Shown here: in pieces, positions 1-5,049 of the stretch | Numbering within the stretch: the stretch's first letter is position 1 | How the letters are laid out: the number at the start of each line of letters is the position of its first letter | From: Clostridiaceae bacterium | GTDB taxonomy: Bacteria > Bacillota > Clostridia > Oscillospirales > Acutalibacteraceae | Reading direction: 5' to 3' | Assembly: GCA_904501755.1 (NCBI GenBank) | Contig: CAJGBV010000042.1 | Location: 1-5,600 of the forward strand | Length of the DNA stretch: 5,600 bases | Position numbers and translations under genes: made by a program | Notes under the pieces: generated by a model | What the model was told of the DNA's origin: nothing | The model's database searches: none | What the model saw: the letters and a program-made list of their open reading frames with translations, nothing else

Positions 1-918
1 ATATCCAAGTTTTAAAACAGCGGTCATAACAGCATCCCTGTCATCACTTGCATAAAGGGTTATAGCATTTTCGAAAGCATCATTTTTGCTAACAGCAGTT
101 TTTCCTGCTTTAGAGTTATCAGCTACCCAGTTAATCTGTTTTATAATACGGCTTAATTGTGTATAGTTTATGTTTGAAGAGAACTCAAAAGATGTTCCGC
201 AATTCTTTACCATTTCAGCAAAATTCTCAAGAGGAACAGCACAACCGCCTACAGCAGTCTTAACAACTCCTACACCTTTTTTTACAGCAAGTATAGCATC
301 AGCAATCGCCATACCGTTTTTATTGTTACAGAACACACCTATTTCAGCTTTATTACCTGTTTTCTCACAAACATCTGCAGCAAAAGCGGCAAATTCATCC
401 GGCATCATTGTTTCTCCTGCACTGTCATAAAGAGAAACAGCAGTTGCACCTGCTTCTATAGCAGTTTTAACGGCATCATAAAGGAAATCGCCCTCAGTGC
501 GTGTAGCATCAATAGCACAGAACTCAACATCGCTTACCTTCTCTTTAGCCGCCTCAATAAGAGAAGCTATAAATGGAAGCATTTTATCGGGCTTTTTATG
601 GCAAATATATTCCATTCCAACAGGAGAAACAGGAAGTTCAATTCTGATTCTACCCTTGTTAGCGCCTGTAAGAGCAGCGGCAGCATTATCAATACTATCC
701 TTACTCATTCCGCCACAAACAGAAATAACGCTGTTCTTAACAAATGATGATATAGTTTTAACAAGCAGTATATCGGTTCTAATATTTTCAATTGCAGGTA
801 GCTCAATAATATCAACATTAAGATTTTCAAGCTGTCTTGCAATCTCAATCTTCTCCTTAAAGCTATACTTCACTTCTTCACTGCAAAGTGTTGTGTCAGC
901 GATTCTGATTTTGTTCAT
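1..918 (-). CDS. Degenerate DRE-TIM (LeuA/homocitrate synthase-like) protein, 3' end outside window
   Basis: The frame is open from ATG at 918 to the window edge (306 residues, C-terminus missing). A Shine-Dalgarno-like AGGAAG lies just upstream. The protein aligns by eye along its whole visible length with 2-isopropylmalate/homocitrate synthases: IADTTL at residues 6-11, LPVSPVGME at 95-103, DVEFCAIDATRT at 130-141, and LYDSAGETMMPDEF at 163-176. However, the catalytic DTTLRDGEQ box reads DTTLCSEEV, so the Arg is Cys12 and the metal-binding Asp is Ser13. The metal-binding HxH motif reads F196-C-N198. The GERAGN metal loop reads GGCAVPLEN, with Ala227 at the Asn position. A normal acyl transfer or aldol reaction is therefore doubtful. 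It may be a pseudo-enzyme or have a different chemistry. It is the first gene after a T-box leader, which suggests a link to an amino acid, probably branched-chain. Family membership is solid; function is unknown. Confidence 0.85.
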   Translation of the reverse strand, partial: MNKIRIADTTLCSEEVKYSFKEKIEIARQLENLNVDIIELPAIENIRTDILLVKTISSFVKNSVISVCGGMSKDSIDNAAAALTGANKGRIRIELPVSPVGMEYICHKKPDKMLPFIASLIEAAKEKVSDVEFCAIDATRTEGDFLYDAVKTAIEAGATAVSLYDSAGETMMPDEFAAFAADVCEKTGNKAEIGVFCNNKNGMAIADAILAVKKGVGVVKTAVGGCAVPLENFAEMVKNCGTSFEFSSNINYTQLSRIIKQINWVADNSKAGKTAVSKNDAFENAITLYASDDRDAVMTAVLKLGY

Positions 919-941
919 AATCTTTCTTCCTTTCTCACAAT

Positions 942-974
942 AAAAAATCCCTGAAACTAATATAGTTTCAGGGA
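942..974 (-). terminator. T-box intrinsic terminator
   Basis: A perfect 12-bp stem pairs 963-974 with 948-959 around a 3-base loop. On the minus strand it is followed by six U (947-942). It lies just after the T-box motif and 24 bases before the ATG at 918, so it is the regulated terminator of the leader. Confidence 0.95.
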
Positions 975-1206
975 CGAAATATATTCGCGGTACCACCCTA
1001 ATTACCGTTATAAACGGTCACTCAGTAAGACTCCAACAAGCCTTTTGCCTTGATAACGGGACAATCCGTAACCGCTTACTTATAGTTTCAGCAGTTCTGC
1101 TCCGGAACGAGACTTACTTTATTTTGCTTTACTGACTCACACCAACCGTCAGCTCTCTGAAAACAGCTCAAATAAAGAATAATTCCTTCATCGCATTTAA
1201 AAATTT
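942..1206 (-). promoter_or_regulatory. T-box riboswitch leader
   Basis: Read on the minus strand, positions 999-986 give the canonical T-box AGGGTGGTACCGCG, preceded by CGGUAAUU as the other antiterminator arm. Stem I is recognisable. A lower helix pairs 1177-1170 with 1124-1117. The AG-bulge region is CAGAGAG. The distal stem CUGAC/GUCAG encloses the GGUUGGUG loop. A GGAA/UUCC helix closes the specifier loop. A further 6-bp stem pairs 1080-1075 with 1029-1024. The specifier-loop strand reads about GUAAGUCUCG (1117-1108). GUA (valine, 1117-1115) fits the usual placement best, but the exact codon is uncertain by one or more bases. T-boxes sense uncharged tRNA and allow read-through of the terminator when the cognate amino acid is scarce. 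Here that would switch on the degenerate DRE-TIM gene. Confidence 0.95.
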
Positions 1207-1212
1207 GAAATT

Positions 1213-1241
1213 ATTATAGCACTATGTTTTTAATTTGTCAA
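1213..1241 (-). promoter_or_regulatory. Consensus sigma-70/sigma-A promoter of the T-box transcript
   Basis: On the minus strand TTGACA (1241-1236) and TATAAT (1218-1213) are separated by exactly 17 bases, a full match to the housekeeping consensus. The predicted start near 1206 gives a leader of about 288 nt that includes the whole T-box. A promoter this strong suits control by attenuation rather than by initiation. Confidence 0.93.
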
Positions 1242-1278
1242 CTATTATTTTTTTGCTTAAAAATTTGATACAATCAAT

Positions 1279-1378
1279 ATGAGGTGTAGCCGATTTATCG
1301 GCGTGTGAAATACAGCTCTACACCTCATCCACCGCAAGCGGTCCCCCTTCCCCTCCAAACAAAGGGGAAGGCTTTTTT
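1279..1378. repeat. Hairpin-rich dispersed repeat, copy A
   Basis: This intergenic element contains an 11-bp inverted repeat (1279-1289 with 1318-1328) enclosing a 4-bp hairpin (CCGA/TCGG, 1290-1301). A CCGC/GCGG hairpin (1332-1341) and a 9-bp pyrimidine/purine hairpin (1346-1371) follow. Positions 1308-1334 match 3137-3163 at 24 of 27 bases in the same orientation. Its second half has the same plan as 3338-3390. It resembles the REP-like noncoding repeats common in Ruminococcus/Faecalibacterium genomes; that resemblance is from memory and unverified. Confidence 0.6.
1346..1378 (+). terminator. Plus-strand intrinsic terminator inside repeat A
   Basis: A 9-bp stem CCTTCCCCT/AGGGGAAGG (1346-1354 with 1363-1371) is followed by C and six T (1373-1378). 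The T-run exists only in the plus direction, where no gene ends. On the minus strand it sits directly after the dockerin gene's stop codon but lacks a U-tract there. It may still act as a 3'-end hairpin that stabilises the mRNA, or it may simply belong to the repeat. Confidence 0.6.
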
Positions 1379-2879
1379 ATACTCCGGCAAGGTGAAGCTT
1401 TAACTGTGCAAGGTCGGTGGTGCTAACTTGACCGTCACCGTTAAGGTCACCAGCAAGTGCACCTATATCGGTAAGTTCACTTGCTCCCGCAAGGAAAAGC
1501 TTCATAACCGCCAAGTCAGTGGTATTAACTTCACCGTCACCGTTAGCGTCGCCATATAACGAACGATACTCAGCTAACTCAAAACGTTGACTTTGCACAG
1601 AATCGTTTTCATACAACGAAATATTAGCTCCATCAAATATGCAATCACCGTATATCCATCCGTTCCCTGTTATGCTTAAATCACTAGCCAACTTTGCCTT
1701 AGAAACTAATGCATAACCACTCAAGTTCCTTCTTATATACCACCTTTGAAAATCTGTATTATCGTCAGGAGAACAACCAATATTAGCACCGTTTTCAACA
1801 GACAAATCAGTAACTCCCAAGCATCCTCCTGTTTTTACATTTACTATTTTATACGAAAGGTCTTCTTGCTTTATAAATTTCCACTCATTATTACCATTAG
1901 CAGTTTCAGACGCAAGATATACATTACTTGTAGACGTATCAAGTGCTACGTAATATCCTGAAACAGGATTACGAATTTTAGTTATAAAATAATCGCCCAT
2001 ATCCAAGGCATCAACAATATAAAAACTAACCATTTGAGAATCTACTGTTGTGTCACCGTTTTTAGCAGTAATATATGCATAATAGGTACCTTCTTGCTCA
2101 AATGTATATGATACCCCTGATTTTACATCATCTTCTGTTTTTATTATTTCGTCGAGATGCTTAATGGTAATTTTATATGATGTCGCATTATTAGCACCAA
2201 AGTCAAACGTTACACTTTCCCCTAAAAACAAACCGCTTTTAGAAGCTTTTATCCATGGATTAGAAACGTAAGTTTTAGAAACAAAATGCACTGCACCAAT
2301 AGCGTTTCCATAAGATTTATTGTATTTGGAATAAAAAGAGGATAATGAACTTATCAACGGTGTTCCTTCAGCTACTCCAGAAGTTGCATATCCTTCTGAA
2401 TAATACACTACATTATTAATAATTGCGTGTATAAATGTGACATGTCCAGCTCCAGGATTGCTTGCAGAGGCACCATATTGATAAGTCCAACTAACAAAAA
2501 TATTGTATACACTCTGTCCTGGATAAGAATTAATTATATCATACAAACAATTATTTCCCCCATATTTGTTTTTTATATAACCAGTAGATGTTGTCCCTGA
2601 TTTCGTATTTCCATACATTGTATTGCCGTTGCCACGTACATCTGTATCCAACTTAGAAATTAACCCCAAAGTTCTCAACTGAAAACGAACATACTTTCCA
2701 CAATAACCATCAAAAGAAGAACCGCCATCTTCTTCTCTTTGATATAAACGCAAGGCACTATCATACGTTGAATAAATTTGAGATGTAATTTCATCAGCTT
2801 CATTAGCTGACACATTTTTTAAAGAAAATATACACATAAAAATAGCAAAACAAATAATAATTGACAATAGTTTTTTCAT
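1377..2879 (-). CDS. Secreted dockerin protein with CHAP-like cysteine peptidase/amidase and ricin-type lectin domains
   Basis: The protein has 500 residues. GGAGG lies 8 bases before the ATG. Residues 1-25 form a signal peptide (KK, hydrophobic core, VSA cleavage site). Residues about 55-200 look like a CHAP/NlpC-type domain: GYCGKYV with Cys60, GAGHVTFIH with His146, and Glu162 in YYSEG as the likely third catalytic residue. Residues about 205-290 resemble an Ig/PKD-like beta domain (GESVTFDF, GTYYAYITAKNGD). Residues about 295-438 resemble a RICIN-type beta-trefoil (YYVALDTS, NEWKFI, GGCLGV, QRWYI, QRFEL). Residues 443-500 form a type I dockerin with two calcium loops, DANGDGEVNTTDL and DLNGDGQVSTTDL, each followed by K-L-(F/H)-L-A-G. 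Dockerins bind cohesins of a cellulosome scaffoldin, so this enzyme is probably exported and docked there. Substrate is unknown: peptidoglycan, plant-wall protein or a peptide. Architecture is confident, catalytic class moderately so. A structured leader with a terminator precedes it. Confidence 0.9.
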   Translation of the reverse strand: MKKLLSIIICFAIFMCIFSLKNVSANEADEITSQIYSTYDSALRLYQREEDGGSSFDGYCGKYVRFQLRTLGLISKLDTDVRGNGNTMYGNTKSGTTSTGYIKNKYGGNNCLYDIINSYPGQSVYNIFVSWTYQYGASASNPGAGHVTFIHAIINNVVYYSEGYATSGVAEGTPLISSLSSFYSKYNKSYGNAIGAVHFVSKTYVSNPWIKASKSGLFLGESVTFDFGANNATSYKITIKHLDEIIKTEDDVKSGVSYTFEQEGTYYAYITAKNGDTTVDSQMVSFYIVDALDMGDYFITKIRNPVSGYYVALDTSTSNVYLASETANGNNEWKFIKQEDLSYKIVNVKTGGCLGVTDLSVENGANIGCSPDDNTDFQRWYIRRNLSGYALVSKAKLASDLSITGNGWIYGDCIFDGANISLYENDSVQSQRFELAEYRSLYGDANGDGEVNTTDLAVMKLFLAGASELTDIGALAGDLNGDGQVSTTDLAQLKLHLAGV

Positions 2880-2887
2880 TTAAATTT

Positions 2888-2892
2888 CCTCC
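2888..2892 (-). promoter_or_regulatory. Shine-Dalgarno of the dockerin gene, abutting a terminator
   Basis: GGAGG (2892-2888) lies 8 bases before the ATG at 2879. It directly follows the U-tract of the upstream hairpin. The ribosome site therefore exists only on transcripts that have passed the terminator. Confidence 0.85.
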
Positions 2893-2927
2893 AAAAATAA
2901 AAAAGTGCGCAGTCAGAGACTACGCAC
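2893..2927 (-). terminator. Intrinsic terminator in the dockerin gene leader
   Basis: On the minus strand a 10-bp stem (2927-2918 with 2914-2905, 3-base loop) is followed by six U, one A and five U (2904-2893). One pair is a U-G wobble that works only in minus-strand RNA; on the plus strand it is a C/A mismatch. This supports a terminator acting on minus transcripts. It ends where the Shine-Dalgarno begins, so it must be conditional if the downstream gene is to be expressed. Confidence 0.85.
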
Positions 2928-2952
2928 CGAAAAATACATAGCTCCAACTGTC

Positions 2953-3070
2953 GCCAAACAAAATTTCAACACCGTCACATAACATGAGAATGCAGAAATA
3001 GAGCATTAGTATTTTTACCAAAATAAAAACACTCATGCCTGTGACTTTAAAATATGAAATTTTGTTTGGC
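2953..3070 (-). ncRNA. Unrecognised structured leader RNA, riboswitch/attenuator candidate
   Basis: In minus-strand RNA these 118 bases form a nested fold. P1 is a perfect 16-bp helix (3070-3055 with 2968-2953). P2 is GUCACA/UGUGAC (3045-3040 with 2979-2974). P3 is CAUGAG/CUCAUG (3037-3032 with 2988-2983). Inside these are two hairpins: UAUUUU-GGUA-AAAAUA (3025-3010) and AAUGC/GCAUU with a 9-base loop (3007-2989). P3 and the two hairpins make a three-way junction. A 16-bp perfect match with co-linear nested stems is very unlikely by chance, even in AT-rich DNA. The element lies 25 bases before a terminator that abuts the dockerin gene's ribosome site, and a candidate promoter would start transcription at its first base. 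I do not recognise a known riboswitch class. A short inverted-repeat mobile element or a stand-alone small RNA are alternatives; no target-site duplication is visible. Confidence 0.6.
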
Positions 3071-3076
3071 AAAATT

Positions 3077-3105
3077 AGTTTACCACATATTTTCGATAAA
3101 TGCAA
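3077..3105 (-). promoter_or_regulatory. Candidate extended -10 promoter of the structured leader
   Basis: On the minus strand TTGCAT (3105-3100) and TAAACT (3082-3077) are separated by 17 bases, with TG at the extended -10 position (TGG before TAAACT). Each hexamer is an imperfect match. The expected start is near 3070, the first base of the 16-bp leader helix, which adds support. Confidence 0.4.
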
Positions 3106-3136
3106 CATTTGGGTATAAAATTCGAATTGGTGAATT

Positions 3137-3265
3137 AAATACAGCTCTGTACATCATCCACCGAAAAATCCCTCAGTCAAAACCTACGGTTTTGCCAGCG
3201 TCTCACCTGCCGGTTCGGTCGGTGCTTCTACTTCGTAGAGGTGTCCACCGGACACCCGCACCCTT
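3137..3265. repeat. Dispersed repeat, copy B
   Basis: It starts with a 27-base block (3137-3163) matching 1308-1334 at 24 positions. A GC-richer tract with small hairpins follows, for example GGTGTCC/GGACACC (3240-3246 with 3250-3256). Frames across it look like non-protein filler with no ribosome sites. It resembles noncoding repeats seen in many clostridial genomes; the right boundary is a guess. Confidence 0.5.
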
Positions 3266-3296
3266 TACAAAGGAGCCTTAAAAAGCTACATCGTAG

Positions 3297-3323
3297 GGGA
3301 GGATAATTTATCCTCCCGTTTTT
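3297..3323 (+). terminator. Plus-strand terminator-like hairpin in the repeat region
   Basis: A perfect 9-bp stem GGGAGGATA/TATCCTCCC (3297-3305 with 3309-3317) is followed by G and five T (3319-3323). It points along the plus strand although no plus-strand gene ends here, so it may be part of a repeat or a barrier to antisense transcription. Confidence 0.5.
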
Positions 3324-3337
3324 GTAACACTATCCTA

Positions 3338-3393
3338 TAACCCCCTCACCACCGTCTTTGACGGAGCCTCTCCCCAGGGAGAAGCCTTTTGGC
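3338..3393. repeat. Dispersed repeat, copy C
   Basis: It has the same plan as the second half of copy A. Both open with CCTCA(C/T)C-CACCG, then a small hairpin (CCGTC/GACGG, 3352-3364), then a pyrimidine/purine hairpin (TCTCC/GGAGA, 3369-3382), then GCC and a short T-run. Sequence identity to copy A is only partial. It lies just beyond the ilvE terminator. Confidence 0.5.
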
Positions 3394-3431
3394 AAAGAAA
3401 AACCTTCTTCCTGTTTTCAAGAAGAAGGTTT
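3394..3431 (-). terminator. Intrinsic terminator after ilvE
   Basis: An 11-bp stem (3431-3421 with 3410-3400, 10-base loop) begins 6 bases after the ilvE stop codon. On the minus strand its 3' arm and flank give a U-rich run interrupted by one C. It should end the oxidoreductase-ilvE operon. Confidence 0.75.
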
Positions 3432-3437
3432 ATAAAA

Positions 3438-4502
3438 TTAATCAACAAGAAGAGTCCAACCGAAGCTATCTTCAATTTTACCCCACTGAATACCTGTAAG
3501 GGTATCGTAAAGATGCTGGGTAACCTCACCGATATTGCCACCGCTTACCTGATGCTTTACACCCTTATAGCACAGCTCACCAATGGGAGAAACAACAGCT
3601 GCAGTTCCGCAGCCCCAAGCCTCTTCAAGCTTACCGCTTTTCATAGCAGCTTCAAGCTCGTCAATGCTAAGGAGTCTTTCGCTTACCTTATAGCCTTCCT
3701 TACGAAGAACCTCAAGGCAGGATTTTCTTGTAATACCGGGGAGAATTGAGCCTGAAAGCATAGGAGTAACGATTTCGCCGTCAATCTTGAACATAACGTT
3801 CATAGCGCCAACCTCTTCGATATACTTTCTCTCAACACCGTCAAGCCAAAGTACCTGAGAATAGCCCTGCTTTTCTGCACGCTCACCGGCTCTGTTACTT
3901 GCGGCATAGTTTCCTCCGCACTTAGCATAACCTGTACCGCCACGAACTGCACGAACATCCTGGTCTTCAATCATAATCTTAACGGGATTAATACCCTCTT
4001 TATAATAGCTTCCTACAGGAGAAGCGATAATAACAAAGGTAGCATTGTGAACAGCGTGAACACCGAGAGTTTCGTCATTACCGTACATAAAGGGACGAAG
4101 ATAAAGTGAAGTTCCAGGTGCACTGGGAGTCCATTCCTGCTCAAGAGCAACAAAGGTCTTCAGTGCTTCAAGAGTTTCTTCCTCAGGAAGCTGAGGCAGA
4201 CAAAGTCTGTCAGCAGAGCTGTTCATTCTGCGGATATTTTCCATAGGTCTGAAAAGCTGAACCTTGCCGTCTTCTCTGCGATATGCCTTAAGTCCCTCAA
4301 AAATTTCGCTTCCGTAATGAAGTACGGTGGAAGCAGGATGCAGAGAAATGTTAGCAAAAGGAACTATTCTTGCATCGTGCCAGCCTTCTTCTCTGGAATA
4401 ATCCATCATAAACATGTGGTCGGTAAAATATTTACCGAAGCCGAGTACACTGCTGTCCGGTTTTTCCTTAGGACAGGTAGTTTTAGTAATAGAAATATTC
4501 AT
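3438..4502 (-). CDS. ilvE: Branched-chain amino acid aminotransferase
   Basis: This PLP-dependent fold-type IV enzyme transfers the amino group between glutamate and the 2-oxoacids of valine, leucine and isoleucine, in the cytoplasm. The ATG at 4502 is chosen because AAAGGAG (4517-4511) lies 8 bases upstream. The ATG at 4529 would add nine residues, lacks such a site and overlaps the previous gene. The 354-residue protein has normal family length. The PLP lysine is Lys194 in GYAKCGGNYAAS. Other family motifs are LHYGSEIFEGLKAY (61-74), YLRPFMYGND (134-143), EEVGAMNVMF (229-238) and GCGTAAVVSPIG (297-308). The Lys-x-GGNYA form matches the large, eukaryote-like BCAT subgroup rather than the E. 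coli IlvE type. It is the last gene of an operon with a 2-oxoacid:ferredoxin oxidoreductase, so both probably work on branched-chain 2-oxoacids. A terminator follows. Confidence 0.95.
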   Translation of the reverse strand: MNISITKTTCPKEKPDSSVLGFGKYFTDHMFMMDYSREEGWHDARIVPFANISLHPASTVLHYGSEIFEGLKAYRREDGKVQLFRPMENIRRMNSSADRLCLPQLPEEETLEALKTFVALEQEWTPSAPGTSLYLRPFMYGNDETLGVHAVHNATFVIIASPVGSYYKEGINPVKIMIEDQDVRAVRGGTGYAKCGGNYAASNRAGERAEKQGYSQVLWLDGVERKYIEEVGAMNVMFKIDGEIVTPMLSGSILPGITRKSCLEVLRKEGYKVSERLLSIDELEAAMKSGKLEEAWGCGTAAVVSPIGELCYKGVKHQVSGGNIGEVTQHLYDTLTGIQWGKIEDSFGWTLLVD

Positions 4503-4510
4503 AAACCTAT

Positions 4511-4517
4511 CTCCTTT
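4511..4517 (-). promoter_or_regulatory. ilvE Shine-Dalgarno overlapping the upstream stop codon
   Basis: AAAGGAG (4517-4511) shares bases with the TAA of the gamma-subunit gene (4518-4516) and sits 8 bases before the ATG at 4502. It fixes the ilvE start and suggests translational coupling. Confidence 0.85.
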
Positions 4518-5049
4518 AGTTTTCTGCACCTATCTGCATAGCTTTTCTGTTAATGTCAGCCATATCTGCTCTCTTTGCAGAAATAACCTTTGCAAGAGCG
4601 GCATCTACACTTTCAGGAGCAAAATCGTTAAGCTCTGAAAGAACCTTACCTACAATAATCATATTAGCAAGTGTGGGCATACCGTTATCGCTTGCAAGCT
4701 TTGTAGCAGGAATATAGAAAACCTTAACATCATCACGCTCTACCTTACGCTCAATAAGAGAAGAATCAAGGAAAATCATTCCGCCGGGAACAACGGTTGA
4801 TTCATACTTATCAAGAGAAGGAAGATTCATTGCAATAAGAATATCAGGGTTAGATACTATAGGAGAACCAACAGGCTCGTCACTTACAATAACACTACAG
4901 GAAGCTGTACCGCCTCTCATTTCAGGACCGTAGGAAGGAAGCCAGCTAACCTGTTTACCATCCATAAGACCTTTATAAGCGATAAACTTACCTGAGAAAA
5001 GGATACCCTGACCGCCAAAGCCTGAAAATAAAAACTGTTTAGTAGCCAT
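4516..5049 (-). CDS. 2-oxoacid:ferredoxin oxidoreductase, gamma subunit
   Basis: The protein has 177 residues, the usual size of a separate gamma subunit (KorC/VorC type). It holds the POR-gamma hallmarks FSGFGGQGILFSGK (8-21) and SYGPEMRGGTA (39-49), followed by SNPDILIAMN (66-75). With alpha and beta subunits the family oxidatively decarboxylates a 2-oxoacid to an acyl-CoA and reduces ferredoxin, or runs in reverse as a CO2-fixing synthase. This subunit has no iron-sulfur motif. AAGGAGG (5063-5057) precedes the ATG by 7 bases, and the start overlaps the beta stop codon by one base (TAATG), a sign of tight coupling. The subunit alone does not fix the substrate. Its neighbour ilvE points to branched-chain 2-oxoacids (VOR), but 2-oxoglutarate (KOR) remains possible. 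Confidence 0.93.
   Translation of the reverse strand: MATKQFLFSGFGGQGILFSGKFIAYKGLMDGKQVSWLPSYGPEMRGGTASCSVIVSDEPVGSPIVSNPDILIAMNLPSLDKYESTVVPGGMIFLDSSLIERKVERDDVKVFYIPATKLASDNGMPTLANMIIVGKVLSELNDFAPESVDAALAKVISAKRADMADINRKAMQIGAEN

Noticed and set aside
170..943. Plus-strand open frames of 86 and 148 codons
   Set aside because: They lie antisense within the well-supported minus-strand DRE-TIM gene and its leader, have no ribosome sites and give low-complexity Ser/Ile/Ala-rich products.
2953..3070. The 16-bp inverted repeat as ends of a small mobile element
   Set aside because: No target-site duplication flanks it, and nested stems continue inside. The promoter and terminator placement fits a functional leader better, though this is not excluded.
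3054..3281. Plus-strand 75-codon frame across the repeat region
   Set aside because: It starts in the leader's P1 helix and runs through repeat B. No Shine-Dalgarno precedes it and the product looks like translated repeat.
1279..3400. CRISPR array
   Set aside because: The repeats are few, unevenly spaced and imperfect, with no regular spacers and no cas genes.
3335..3541. Minus-strand 68-codon frame overlapping the ilvE 3' end
   Set aside because: It overlaps ilvE in another frame, crosses the ilvE terminator and ends in repeat C. Its tail (SPWGEAPSKTVVRGL) resembles translated repeat often mis-annotated in related genomes.
4475..4529. ilvE start at the ATG at 4529
   Set aside because: It would overlap the gamma-subunit gene and lacks a ribosome site, whereas AAAGGAG sits at the proper distance from the ATG at 4502.
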